From Tetraselmis striata (Eukaryota; Chlorophyta; Chlorodendrophyceae; Chlorodendrales; Chlorodendraceae), in contig VCJN01000201.1 in the NCBI GenBank assembly GCA_006384855.1, positions 1-64,000 on the forward strand: a stretch of 64,000 nucleotides of DNA, in the 5' to 3' direction. The notes under the pieces are model-generated. The model was given only the letters and a program-made list of their open reading frames with translations, was not told where the DNA came from and did no database searches. Both the position numbers and the translations under genes were made by a program. The first letter of the stretch is position 1. Every line of letters starts with the position of its first letter. Positions 52,110 to 63,129 of the stretch are shown one piece after another.

Positions 52110-55050
52110 CATTGTTGAAAGTTAATGTGACAATTAACGATGACGCCGTTGTGGATGCACTGGTTGATAATGCGGCATCTTTAGATTTTATATATGAGGA
52201 CTTTGTGCGCAGAAACAACTTGCAGATACAAAAGTTGAAAGCCAGAACACCTGTCCGTTTGGCTAATGGTCAACGTGTCTCATGTTGCCATACAACTGTT
52301 GTGTCTCTGTCTGTTGGAGGACATGTATTTGAGAATCGAGTATTTTATATACTGCGTGAGCTCAAAGTCTCCGACATTGTATTGGGTTTAACTTGGCTTG
52401 ATGAAGCGCAAGTTACCATTAAGTATGGTACGGAACGTATCATGACTTTAATGGATGGAACCCATGTACCTGTTGTAATAGTGGGTCGTACTCCTGCATG
52501 TAGCATGATTACTTCCACTAGGGTACACAAGTTGATGCGCAAAACTGCTCGTGCGTCTAAGCATAATTCTTTGGCTGAATTCTATGTCGTTGAAATGTCG
52601 GTTATAAAGGATGATCCTGACCTGCATTTAGACAATGCTATGACACCAGAGCAAAAGGATGCTATTCGTCATTTGTTGTATGACGAGTTTCCTGAAATTT
52701 TGCGTCCAGTCAACAGGCCGCCTGTTCATCGGCCATGGGATCACAAAATTGAGTTAACTGGCAAAATGAAACGCCAAAGACTTAATCGTTTGTCTCCCGC
52801 TGAACGTGATGAATTGGATCGCCAACTCAAAGATGCGATTGCCGCTGGACTTGTTCGTCCTAGTCAATCTGAGTTTGGTTCGCCTATTCTTTTTGTTAAG
52901 AAGGCAGATGGATCCCTTCGGTTGTGTGTCGATTTTCGTGGGCTGAACGAGGTCACTCGAAAGGATATGTATCCTTTGCCGCGAATTGATGAAACGTTGG
53001 ATTCTCTCCGCAATGCCCGTTGCTATACCCATCTGGATTTAGCATCAGGTTATTGGCAGGTTGCCATTGCAGAGGAGGACATCCACAAGACAGCGTTTCA
53101 GACACCTGATGGTCTATGGGAGTGGACTGCAATGCCATTTGGTTTGTGCAATGCCCCAGCCACTTTCCAGCGCATGATGAATGACATCTTGAGACCATTT
53201 TTGCGTGACTTTGTGGTGGTGTATCTGGATGATATATGTATATATTCAGATAATTATGATGACCACATAAAGCACCTTCGTTTAGTTTTTGAGAAACTGA
53301 ATGAATATAATCTGAGGTTGCAATTAAAGAAATGTTTCTTTGGCATGCAATCTATGGATTATTTGGGGTATACCGTCGCTGATGGTAAGTTGTCTGTTTC
53401 AGAGGCCAAAGTAGCTGCAGTTAGGGATTGGCATGTCCCTAAAACTCAGAGTGAAATCAGAAGTTTTGTACAATTCTGCAATTTCTACTCTAAGTTTATT
53501 CATCATTTCAGTGATTTAACTGCACCATTGACTGACTTATTGCGTAAGTCTAAACCAGTTCATGTTGACTGGTCACCGGCGTGTCAGGAAGCCTTTGAGA
53601 CCCTTCGTCTGCGACTGATTTCCGCTCCGTGTCTTTCCATTCCTTCCATGGGGGCGGATGCGACGTTCACCGTAGCGACAGATGCGTCCAACGTAGGACT
53701 TGCTGCAGTGCTACTGCAGGACCAAGGAGGAGGTCCTCAACCAGTGAGTTACTGGGCGCGAAAGCTGAATGCAGCTGAGCGTGGTAATACCTACAGTGCT
53801 TATGATTTGGAAGCTTTGGCTGTCTGTGAATCAACTAAGCACTGGCGTTGTTACCTTGAAGGGTGCTGTCGATTCCTTGTTGTCTCAGATCATGACACCC
53901 TGCGTCATCTGCTCAGGCAACCGGCAGAAAGGTTGAACCGGCGACAAGTGCGCTATGTACGCGACTTGCAGCCGTTTGTTGGGTCCATATCTCTTGCATA
54001 CCGAAAGGGCAAATGGAATGAAGCCGATCCGTTGTCGCGTAGACCGGATTTTAAGCCGATTGGTTTCGGTGGCTTATATTGGACCGGGGATGTGCCGGAC
54101 GCGGCTGAATCACTCGTGAGTGAACATCGCCCATGTACTGCGGTATTGTCGGCTGTAAGTGCGTCGTCACTTAGCCTTGATGACAATATTCTCCACCTTA
54201 TTAAGGCTGGATATGCAGAGGACGCGTTCTACTCCTTATGGGGGGGTGGAAGCAGTCCGGTCATGTGGTAGAGCACGATGGTTATTTTTGGAGACATGGA
54301 CGTCTTTGCATACCAACCAATCGTGACATCATCAATAAGATATTGTATGAGCTACATGATTCTGTTGGTCACCGTGCTTATGCAAGCACCTTGGCACGTG
54401 CCTTGGACCGTTTTTGGTGGACACGCATACGACATGACGTGAAAACCTATTGTGAACAATGTTCGGTGTGCCGGCGTGTTCGTGCACGTCCGCAACCACC
54501 TGCACCAACACAGCCCTTACCAGTACCGCCACGTCCATGGCATACGGTTGGTTTGGATTTTATAACCGAGTTACCTGAGAGTAATGGTTATAATACTATG
54601 TTGGTTGTGTGTTGCCATCTGTCCCGGCAAGCACATTTTATTCCAACCACAGTCAACGTGACTGGTGGACAGGCAGCTGAATTATTTCTGAAGGAAGTAT
54701 TCAGGCTGCATGGAATACCTCGTGTGATCGTCTCTGATAGAGATCCACGGTTCTTGTCTGCATTCTGGCAAAGTCTGTGGCGGAGACTTGGCACTAAATT
54801 GAACATGTCTAGTGGCCAACATCCTGAAACAGATGGTTTGACCGAACGCATTAATGCCATAGTCACTGAGTTGGCTCGTGCGTTTTGTTGTTTCGATGGT
54901 TCAAACTGGGTAGACCAGTTACCATTGATGGAATTTGCGTATAATTCCAACAAAGCACTTGGCATTGAGCATGCACCATTTGAGGTTATGTATGGTTTCA
55001 ATCCTGAAACGCCTCCGGATGTATTGTTTGGTATGAGACCAACAATAGCA
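52110..55050 (+). other. Pol region: protease, RT, RNase H, integrase (fossil)
   Basis: Protease-like VDNAASLDFI is near 52.17 kb. RT spans about 52.70-53.40 kb with LCVDFRGLNEVT, AMPFGLCNAPATFQRMM and VVYLDDICIYS. RNase H begins near 53.66 kb (FTVATDASNVGLAAVLL). Integrase has the HDSVGHRAYASTL...CEQCSVCRR zinc region near 54.36-54.47 kb and the core GLDFITELPE...VIVSDRDPRFLSAFW...HPETDGLTERIN near 54.55-54.86 kb. The order RT-RNase H-integrase places it in Ty3/gypsy. Confidence 0.9.
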
Positions 55051-55439
55051 TTCTCTCGTGATGCTCAGCAACGTATCCAAGATATGAAGGAGATTCACGA
55101 GTTGGTTCGGTCAGTGTTGGCTGTCCATAAAGATGGATTGACTGTTCGACCTAGTGTTAGGCAACAGCGCAATCCTCCTATCTTCAATGTTGGAGATAGA
55201 GTATCTGTGGATACCCGTCTGCTTAAGGTCAAAGGTCAGCCTTGCAAAAAGCTGATGGACAAGCAGCTTGGCCCATTTTCTATTGTAGAGAAAATTGGCG
55301 GTCATAGTTATCGACTGAACTTACCTGCTGGTGTTAAGTAGCACCCAGTATTTCATGTTAATAACTTGAGACCCTGTCCCACTGCGCCGTTGCGCCCGCA
55401 TGTACCTCTTGTTGTTGGTACCGGTGACGACTCTGATGA

Positions 55440-55680
55440 TGAGTATGAGATTGACAAGATTACCAGCGTTAAGATCGGTTCCATGCCCGGTTTACGTGGT
55501 ACTCAGTTGCAATTTCTTGTTCACTTTGCGGATGAGTCTATTGCCCCTGTTTGGCATCGTTTGTTTGATGTTAAAAGGACAATAGCATTGCAGGATTTTA
55601 TGGCTACTCCCAAATGGTTGGACTTTGTAAAGTCACCTGAATTTGTGGAGCATATGCATAAATACCCGGCACGTGTGCCG
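55440..55680 (+). other. Chromo-like C-terminal region (fossil)
   Basis: An acidic linker (DDSDDEYEIDKI) precedes TQLQFLVHFADESIAPVWH, which matches the YLVKWxGY-type strand order of chromodomains loosely. Such a domain steers integration to marked chromatin in chromoviruses. Confidence 0.45.
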
Positions 55681-55724
55681 ACTGCAAATTAAACTGCCTG
55701 TGGAATGCTATTTCACACTGTTGT

Positions 55725-55743
55725 CAAGGGGGGAGAGATGTAG
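55725..55743 (+). other. Polypurine tract of the gypsy element
   Basis: AAGGGGGGAGAGATG immediately upstream of the 3' LTR; primes plus-strand synthesis in the family. Confidence 0.7.
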
Positions 55744-56272
55744 TGTGACAATAATGGCATACTCTGTACGGGTACTGTATGATCGTAGCATCATTCATGT
55801 ACGAGTACCTGCGCTGCTGTATCGTATGTGTGAGCGCGTGTGTCACGCGCCACAATACGAGTACTGGTGGATGATGAATCATGAGATGAGTCCTACTGGT
55901 ACCGGTACACTGTTCAATAGTAGTTACGGGATAATACGCATGTGCGTACCCGTAGCGGGCATATATGTATAATGCACTTGCCTCTGTAACATCAGTTGTA
56001 TATTTGTGTATAAACTGATGTGTCAACTACATGTGCGGAGGTCTCTAAGCGACGACCTCCTGTTCGACACTTCAAGGCACGACTCTCCACGGTGACGCGC
56101 TTAGCAGTGCGCGTGCCGCTTGGTGGTGGCTAGCTGTGAGCTAGCCATACGCATAAATAGCGGCGGGTGGTGACAACGTTGTAACCATTGTTTCTTTCTC
56201 TCTCTGCTGCCTTCTGTGTGTTTACGACAGCCTTGTCTGCTTGACCTGCGTGAGGCACTCTAGATTGTCGCA
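55744..56272 (+). repeat. 3' LTR of the gypsy element
   Basis: 529 bp, TG...CA, uninterrupted. Contains a CATAAATAG TATA-like site at about 56150. Followed by the CCGT duplication. Confidence 0.9.
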
Positions 56273-56924
56273 CCGTACCGGTTGTGACGCAGCGCTGGCC
56301 GTGCCGCGCTGCTTGTAGTTCTAGAAGTCCGACTGAGGTGCCGCTCATCATTCCCATCTTCTCACCTGCTCACCGTGCGTAACCCGCCTAATGGCTTCGA
56401 GCCAGTTCTTGTGCGATGCCTCGCGGCGGCCAACGAGGACTCGGCTCGAGAACCCTCTTTCAACATAGCAAAAATGCACATGGCAAGGTCGCTGGGGTGC
56501 AGTGCCGTGTGTGCAAGAAGACACTCGGCGGGACCAGCCGCCACTTCAGAGAGCGCCATCTCAAATATGCGGCGAACCTTGTCTGCTCTGCAGAACAAGC
56601 CCGCTTACTGGCAAGTGCCCATTAGTGTCTACGATGTATGAAGCGCACGCATGAATGCACATCCATCAACGTAACGTTCAGCGCCCCCCCGCCCCCCTCC
56701 GCGCCCCTTTTTCTAGATGAAAAAAAACGGTAGGCTCTTCGCCGTCGCAAGCGCTCGATGAGCAAGCAGCGTCGCTCGAACCGCCCCCCCCCCCCCCCCC
56801 TCCCCCCTGCGTCTCCCCCTGCCGCATCGACACCACCTCCTCCGCGCCGAACTAGAACTAGAGCAGCCCAACGCAGCGTTCTTGAAAAGAGGAATGACGT
56901 CGGCCGATGGGTAAGTTTAGGGTT

Positions 56925-56952
56925 TAAGGGTTTAGGGTTTAAACCCTAATTC
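56925..56952 (+). repeat. Interstitial plant-type telomeric repeat
   Basis: TTTAGGG, TTTAAGGG, TTTAGGG, then an inverted AAACCCTAA: a short degenerate head-to-head block of TTTAGGG repeats inside the transposase relic's intron. Confidence 0.75.
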
Positions 56953-59130
56953 CCGTGTTCGGTTCATGTCAAACCATAGCGAGATGGCCATCACTGCGAC
57001 CCCGTCCCCAACAACAAGGTTAGGGTGCGGCATCAAGACGGACGGTAATGCCCCACTTACCCGTGCCTTGCCCCAACCCTTTTGTTGGCCTATTGCTTCA
57101 CGACCTCCACGCCACTTTAACCTTCGACCCGGCAGTAGATGACATCGCCTTATTATGTGCTTTCCCCGTGGCCGCTTTTACAACACACGCGTGATGCGAC
57201 TGTCAGCCGTCCGCGAAGAGATATTTTCTCGGTGGTTTACCTTGGACGGTGGGGGCTCGGAAGAGCCGCCCGCCCCTATGGACGTCGACAACGCTGCCGG
57301 CAACCGGAAAGAGCTCGGTAGCAACGGGGAGGACGAACCGGTTCCAGACGGGTCCGGTTGTGGCCGCTAACGCGGGTGCGTTGGGCGAGCCGGATCATGA
57401 TAGTAGGCTACTCGACGACAATTTCTAGGAGGACGACGACCTACACGAAGAGCAACCGGCAGGGTTTCTGTCAAGCTTGAACGGCGGCGACGATGATACG
57501 ACGGATGAGGAGCCGGCAAAGGCGGAAGACGAGGAGCAAGAGGCAGAACAACGGCAACAACCCAAGACAACGACGCAGGAAGGCGGTGCCGAAGAGGTAA
57601 GCCCCGTCTTCGGCGTAGTGCTCATCTACATCGAGCTGCCCGTTGAGACTGCTTGCACCCGCCTACTTGGCGTGCGTGCGCCGCCCTTGGCTGCCCACAC
57701 AAGCGACGTGTATTTTGCCAGTATCGGGTGGGCAATGGTACGAAGGACCCCGATGACGACCGCGAGCTACCCGAGTGCTTCAGCCACGAGCTGATTGGCA
57801 AACCCCCCAGAACTCGAGCATCGGGGTTGTGCTTGTCGACCTTCTAGGCGTCAAAGCCGACTACGAGTTGCTCACCGCTGCGTATGAAGAAGTACTCAAC
57901 ATTCTACACACCGCACTAGGCAACGAGAGGTTTCCGAAGATAGAGCCAACGTCGCTAAAGTCGTTAGGCATCGACAATGACGTATCTCGATTCGAGAGTC
58001 ATTGGCGTCGGAGCTGCGGGCAGCATGTTTATCCGCCGCTCGTTGACATCGACATGATGTCTGACCCCGAGTACATCTTTTCTACGCAGGAGGGCCGCTG
58101 GAGACTGCACGACGGCGGTGAGTATCCTTGCCCACCCATCTTGTCGACTCCCCACCATTAGATCGCTCGCAGTGCATGCTCTTAGTTTTGTCACATGGTC
58201 GGCTGACTAAATGTTGTGTTGTTGCGGCTGCACCTTGCAGCCGACGAGCCTGGCGTCGCCTCATGCTTGGAGTGCAGAGCCCCGCGTTTCGTTGAGGTTG
58301 GGAATAATATGAAGATTTTCCTGAAACCAGATGGCATCTACGTTGGCTTCGGCATCGTAGAGATCATGTGGCGAATGCTGCGGCGCCCCGACTCCGTCGC
58401 CAACCAGCCGTACATGCAGGAAGGTAGTGCCCATCAACAATTGCTCCTTACCTGAAACGCCCGCCTCTTGTCTAAAAACGCGTCCCTGAACTCTGACTTC
58501 GAAAGGCAGTTGACAGAGGCAACTGACGGAGCCACAGCCGACGCGGCAAACCTCCTCATGGACGGTGGGATCGACGGGGTCCAGCTCACAAAGTTCAAGC
58601 ATCACTCCGAGACTGTGTATGTGTCACGGGTAGCCAATGTCCCGCGGTAAGGCTACATTACATGCACGCGTGCATGTGATGTTGATGCCCCGTGCTTTAA
58701 CTGTACGGCTAGCGTTTACTAAATATATATCCCCTATGTTTCCATGCCACTTTGCTGATGACAAGCACTGTGTAGATGGAGCGTCCAATTCTGAAATCCT
58801 AATATTTTAGTGGTGCCTAGGCTGCATGAAGCGCCCAACACTGGGATTTTCTTGAAGGATACCTTCGCTGCGATGAAGCAATCACAGGAGGAGCCCCTTC
58901 CGTTTGGCCGGCGCTATGCCGCGCCATCGCCGTCAGGTGCTAATGCACCGCCAATTACTGATGGTAACCCCCTCGCCCCCTTACTACCTACCTTCTCAAT
59001 TTAGGTGCCAGGCGTGCTTATGTAAAGTGCTCTCTCATGCTGAATAGTATGACATATACATGTATATGTACTATTACAAAATGTACTCGCCCATCGTATG
59101 TGTGGCTTGTACAAATCCAAATGCCGCTGC

Positions 59131-59152
59131 CCCCCCCCCCCCCCCCCCCCCC
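59131..59152. repeat. Poly(C) tract before an exon
   Basis: A poly(C) run followed by GCAG and then the NDYPA exon; it acts as the polypyrimidine tract of that acceptor. Confidence 0.8.
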
Positions 59153-59662
59153 CGCAGGCCGCAGTAAAGTGTTATTCCTTGGCGCGCTTATTCACAATGA
59201 CTATCCTGCCAGGTACAAGATGACTGGCAGGGTCTGCCACGCGGCTTTCTCTGCCTGCATGTGGTGCCTCTTCCATGGTATCCACTTGGATGGAGCTGTG
59301 TGCTTCTTGGGGTACTTTGCAGCCGCCGCACAAACAGTGTGGCATCAAGCGTTCGACCATGTTCTGCCACCAGGCTCCCGCACGATTTCGTCATCAAACT
59401 GTAAGTCTTACCATGTACTCATCCTGTAATCTTACCAGTAGTATGACACTCGTCTGCAGTCATTCCGTGACGTACTCGTTATAAACTGCATCAGGCGCAT
59501 ACCACTCATCATTACGACGCTATATTATTCGAGTAGGACTATATTTTGCATCTCCTTCTAGAAGCCCGAAAATCTCGTTGCGCTCTGGCCTAATCCGCGA
59601 TAGCGCGCGCCCGGCACAGCAAGTGGGCGGGCGCGCGGCAGTGGGGGGGCGGAATGAATCAT

Positions 59663-60214
59663 TTACATCCGGTTTCGAACGGGACCGCCTCGGCGGCCGG
59701 CCTGCTGCTCGCTGGTGGAGGCAGCGGCCTGCGACCCGAGCGCTTCACCGCCCGCCCTGGCCCCGGCACCACCCCGGCCCCGGGCCGGCCCTCCAGCCGC
59801 CGGCTTGGCGGGCTGCTTGGCCTTCTTGGCCGAGGGCTCCGGGCTACTGCCCTCGTCGACGTTGTCGCCGGGGGCGGCTTGCGTGGCGGCCAGGTTATTG
59901 ACCGCGTTGGTGTTGTGCTTGATGATGCCGCCCGCCCTCTTCTGCTGCTGCGCGAGCACGCCCATCAAGCCGTGGAAGTTTGGCGACGCAGACGTGCCCG
60001 CTAGCGGCAGCGACACGACCTTGTTACGCTGAACAGTCGATAAGATCGGCTTACCGCCGAACGTAGGGACTGGGCGGGGGTCTGGCACAGCATTTGCGAA
60101 AGTCAGCAGTATGCGTGTTGATGTCGCGGCGACGGTGGATGTGTAATCGAACAAGTGGGAAAACAAACGCGACTTTCCTACTGCGGCTTCCCAGTGCGGC
60201 GTCACCTCGCACAC
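59663..60214 (-). CDS. Hypothetical minus-strand protein convergent to the tnp2 relic
   Basis: 183 codons, open and protein-like: SRLFSHLFDYTSTVAATSTR, ILLTFANAVPDPRPVPTFGG, KPILSTVQRNKVVSLPLAGT and FHGLMGVLAQQQKRAGGIIK, then an acidic-to-basic disordered tail (SSPEPSAKKAKQPAKPAAGG) with an RGRGGAG motif. The tail looks like a nuclear-localisation and RG-type nucleic-acid-binding segment. It is convergent to the transposase relic, the same two-gene layout as in the CMC copies at 25-39 kb, so it may be that element's second protein. It starts without a clear promoter; an upstream exon is possible. Family unknown. Confidence 0.5.
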   Translation of the reverse strand: MCEVTPHWEAAVGKSRLFSHLFDYTSTVAATSTRILLTFANAVPDPRPVPTFGGKPILSTVQRNKVVSLPLAGTSASPNFHGLMGVLAQQQKRAGGIIKHNTNAVNNLAATQAAPGDNVDEGSSPEPSAKKAKQPAKPAAGGPARGRGGAGARAGGEALGSQAAASTSEQQAGRRGGPVRNRM

Positions 60215-60700
60215 CTCGAGTTAGCCTAAGGAATCTGAGTGTCGCGCGGCCAGCATTCGTCAAAGACAGCTGGCATCATTGGCTTGTCCTCAACTGTAGG
60301 AGCAACATCAAAAAGTAACGCGGCACGGGGCGGTCAACTCTGTGAAATTCTAATCCTCTACGCAGTCAAGTCACCCACCCGCCGACTCACTGCACCTTTC
60401 AGGGTGGACGCCAGCCCCGGGCTCGTGGGAGTAAGGCATGGACCGTCGACGGAGGCGTCCCGAACGCCAGTGCCCATGTGAGATCCCGTGGAGGGGGGGG
60501 GGGGGGGGGGCTATGGTACCGGGTTCAAGATCTTGTCATGCGTCGCGTCGGGTACAGACGAGGTAAAATACAGCGAGACGACACCCTCATCGGACACTTG
60601 ACAACCATAATGGAGCAGGGTGCTGGGGGACGAGCAGCTACGGTATTGTTTGGCGAGTGTGCGTCAGGTAGGCGCAGCCGCTTTCTGAAATAAAAAAGTC
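60215..60700. other. No supported gene; poly(G) at 60488-60510
   Basis: Only short overlapping frames. Confidence 0.35.
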
Positions 60701-60713
60701 CGGCGCCGCGCCT

Positions 60714-60742
60714 AGACGACTCGCTCTCCGCGCGAGTCGTCT
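60714..60742. terminator. Perfect 11-bp hairpin
   Basis: AGACGACTCGC and GCGAGTCGTCT are separated by 7 bases and followed by TTAT. It could be an RNA 3'-end stem or a DNA element end; no gene is clearly attached. Confidence 0.5.
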
Positions 60743-60950
60743 TTATATCATACATATTATATCGTTATGATATACAAATGATATTTTAAAATGTGCCAAT
60801 ATAAATACATTTAAAATATATATTAACATATTATAATATTTTAAGATAACATTTTATAATGTAATATATATATATATATTAAATATAATAATATATTACC
60901 ATATAGTATGGTAATAATATTGTACATAACTGTATATACCTTGCGCTTGT
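60735..60950. other. AT-rich island
   Basis: About 215 bp of almost pure A/T, with (TA)n and ATATTA repeats, in strong contrast to the GC-rich surroundings. No coding frame. Possible spacer, unwinding element or organelle-derived insert. Confidence 0.8.
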
Positions 60951-60954
60951 ACAA

Positions 60955-61928
60955 CGCGTGCGGGCCGGGCTTCCTATCGCTTTTCCAGTCGGATCACGAG
61001 TCAGCCCGCAAGATTCCCCGTGCTGCTTATTCGGCCGCCGCTGCGCGGGTGCTGGGCCTTTGCCCGCGCGGAGGTTCCGCGCTTATCACTTGCCATGGCC
61101 CTACGTGTGGTATTGATCCCTTATATGGCTTCGCTCTACAGATGATGATGGCTCGAACCGGAGCGCTACGGATTTCATCGTGGATCATCTACCCATCTGC
61201 CCCGTAGCGAACTACAAGCACCGCATGCATACCGCTTTGAAGAATCTGTGGGCATCTGTGGCAATTGAAGGGGGGCGTTGCTTGATTGGGACCGCTCGGG
61301 AGCCGGCGACTTGACTCTTGAGACGAGTGGGCCGCGCCCAGCGGACCGCCCGCGCCCATCGGACTTGACGCTGGCGGGGTGGGGGGGGGGGGGGGGCGCG
61401 GCCTGCGATTACATGATCGACTTCGCATGCGTGTCCTCCACGACCCCCACTTGGAGCAACGATTTCTGGTGGTGCACCCCGGGGATCGCAGCGACCAAGG
61501 CGGAACATGGTAAGTTGGCCGCGGACCGGGCGTCTTCCGCCACAGTGCAGGTTGCTCACCGGTACTACCCTTTTGTGGTTGAGGACCGCGGCCGTCTCGG
61601 GAAGTCCACTTTGACGGTGGTCTACATCTTCGCGGTGTTGCTGGCTGTGCGCAACTTCCCTAGCGGTCCTTCCGCCCCGACCTCATGCTTCCTTTGTGGT
61701 CTGTCCGTTCACGCACTTCGGAACTTTGTCGCTAGCCAACCTGCTGAGTTCAGCCGTCACCTGTCGCGCACACGGCGGGGGCTGTTGCAGCGGGTCTCTG
61801 CTTGCGTGCATGGTACCCTGGGCGGCATTCTCTCTGCGGGTTTGCAGATGGCCAAGTCCGATGCGTTGGCTCGTGCCCATTCCGCATCTTCTCATGTTAC
61901 TGCTTCCACCTCGCAGTTGTTGTAGAGG
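60955..61928 (+). mobile_element. 5'-truncated non-LTR retrotransposon of a second family, C-terminal nuclease-like part
   Basis: The plus-strand frames give CPRGGSALITCHGPTCGI (CxxC-type zinc region) and ALQMMMARTGALRISSW, then ALKNLWASVAIEGGRCLIG in another phase. The uninterrupted end (about 61370-61925) contains CDYMIDFACVSSTTPTW, KAEHGKLAADRASSATVQVA and HRYYPFVVEDRGRLGK. The D...FxPFVVExxGRLG pattern with Lys/Ala-rich helices matches the C-terminal nuclease-like region common in algal and protist non-LTR RT proteins. RT itself is absent, so it is 5'-truncated, and the poly(G) at about 61381-61397 coincides with a phase change. Stop TAG at 61923-61925. It is a different family from 43897-48498. 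Confidence 0.55.
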
Positions 61929-61989
61929 ACCTTTCCGATTGTCCGTCTCTAGTGATTTCCTGACATCGCGTGCTGCAGCTAGCTCATGT

Positions 61990-63129
61990 AAATAATCCAC
62001 ATATACCTGTATATTATGTAGCGCAGATCGTAGCAGTAATGTAGTGCGAGTACCCGGCTTGATGAGTATCCATAGCGTAATATCCGCATAATTGAGTCCA
62101 GCCCTGAGCAATGTCCCGTATGGCGACCGTATTTAGCGTGTAAGTTGCGAACACATGTGTTTGGCACATATGTGCTCCAGGGTCGTACTTCGCTCGTAAA
62201 TACCCATTAACCGGGAAGGGTCCCGTAATGAGCTTGCAATTCGACGGTACGCGTCTGCAAAAGCCCAAACAGCAATGAGACAACCGACTGACTATCCCAA
62301 TACGACGGGGCTGCCAAACGGCTTGTAGTGCTGCGCAAAAGGCCGGTTAGCACACGGTGCAGCAAAATTGTCGGCTTCTCCCAGGTACCAGTACCGAATC
62401 CAAATCCAAGTAGTCAATCAGCACCCACCCGCCGCCGGCATCACCAAATATTGGTCGAGTCACGAAATCTTGCAGTGAGGCCATTTGAGGAGATGCCCCC
62501 CCCCCCCCCCCCCCCCCTTGGGAGATTAGACTGCGGACAGGAGGCATACTCGGGCCATGAGCCAAAATGCTTAAGGTACGGATGAGGCATAGTTGCACGT
62601 AGCCAGTAAAGTAGCGAGTAGCAGCACGCATATGTGTTGTAATTTTAGCATTGTGTAACAATATGGCAAGCCTTACTCCTATGACTGTCCCAACTGTGTC
62701 ACCTCCCTTTGCAGCCCCTCGTACCCACCACACTGCCAGTTGGGGCTGTTTAAAAACTGCCGTCGATTCAGATTCCCTAGGCGGGGGCTAGGTTTATTTG
62801 GGCGGTGGGTGCGCATGGCATTAGCGGCGCCGGGGCGCTGCGCGGAAATGTTGGGCAGCAGAACTTTGATCGATTACATTTACAAGCGATACGAAAATTC
62901 AGCTAGTAGTGCAAGGTCATTGTGTTATATCTGCACCACACATACTGCCCCACATCTTGTGAGGACATGCCAAACTTGGATAAGTGATGGTCTGTCACTA
63001 TGTCCGGATCAGCATAGAAGTAGCATAGTCTCTCCCCGATGTCCTTCAGCGCGACAGGGAAGGCGTGATGCCCCTGCGAATGTTTGGCCGAAGGGGCGCC
63101 TTGCTCTGCCAATCACCATTGCCGGTTGA
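61990..63129. other. No supported gene; poly(C) at 62497-62517
   Basis: Short overlapping frames only. On the minus strand 62903-63112 could be the far end of the gypsy relic that begins at 63130. Confidence 0.3.

Larger units (their letters stand above)
43738..56272 (+). mobile_element. Ty3/gypsy LTR retrotransposon with extra Nudix-like and methyltransferase-like modules
   Basis: LTRs (TGTGACAATA...GTCGCA) of about 530 bp are flanked by the 4-bp duplication CCGT (43734-43737 and 56273-56276). The 5' LTR is split by a non-LTR element (43897-48498). A primer-binding site TGGTTTCGGAGC (48926-48937) resembles the complement of initiator Met tRNA. A polypurine tract AAGGGGGGAGAG precedes the 3' LTR. 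Parts in order: Nudix-like, capsid, CCHC knuckle, methyltransferase-like, protease, RT with YLDD, RNase H, integrase with HHCC and DDE features, chromo-like end. The LTRs differ by roughly seven substitutions (about 1-1.5%), so the insertion is young. The coding region is broken, with about five interruptions, some of which might be natural gene boundaries or read-through sites. Confidence 0.9.
56416..59400 (+). pseudogene. CACTA tnp2-like transposase gene, 5' two thirds, partly decayed
   Basis: The first block (56416-56625) has a BED/C2H2-like finger (VQCRVCKKTLGGTSRHFRER...LVC). An acidic block follows (57155-57600), with an in-frame TAG at 57426-57428 between DDNF and EDDDLHEEQ, ending in a GTAAGC donor. 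Exon 57849-58117 (VKADYELLTAAYEEVLNI...) joins in phase through intron 58118-58240 to exon 58241-58423 (ASCLECRAPRFVEVGN...). About 58506-58646 reads LLMDGGIDGVQLTKFKHHSE. About 58806-58964 joins in phase across a poly(C) intron to 59155-59400 (LGALIHNDYPARYKMTGRV...ACMWC), the NDxPA...G...CxxC signature of CACTA transposases. The phases of two joins do not fit, and the catalytic 3' part is missing. Confidence 0.6.
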
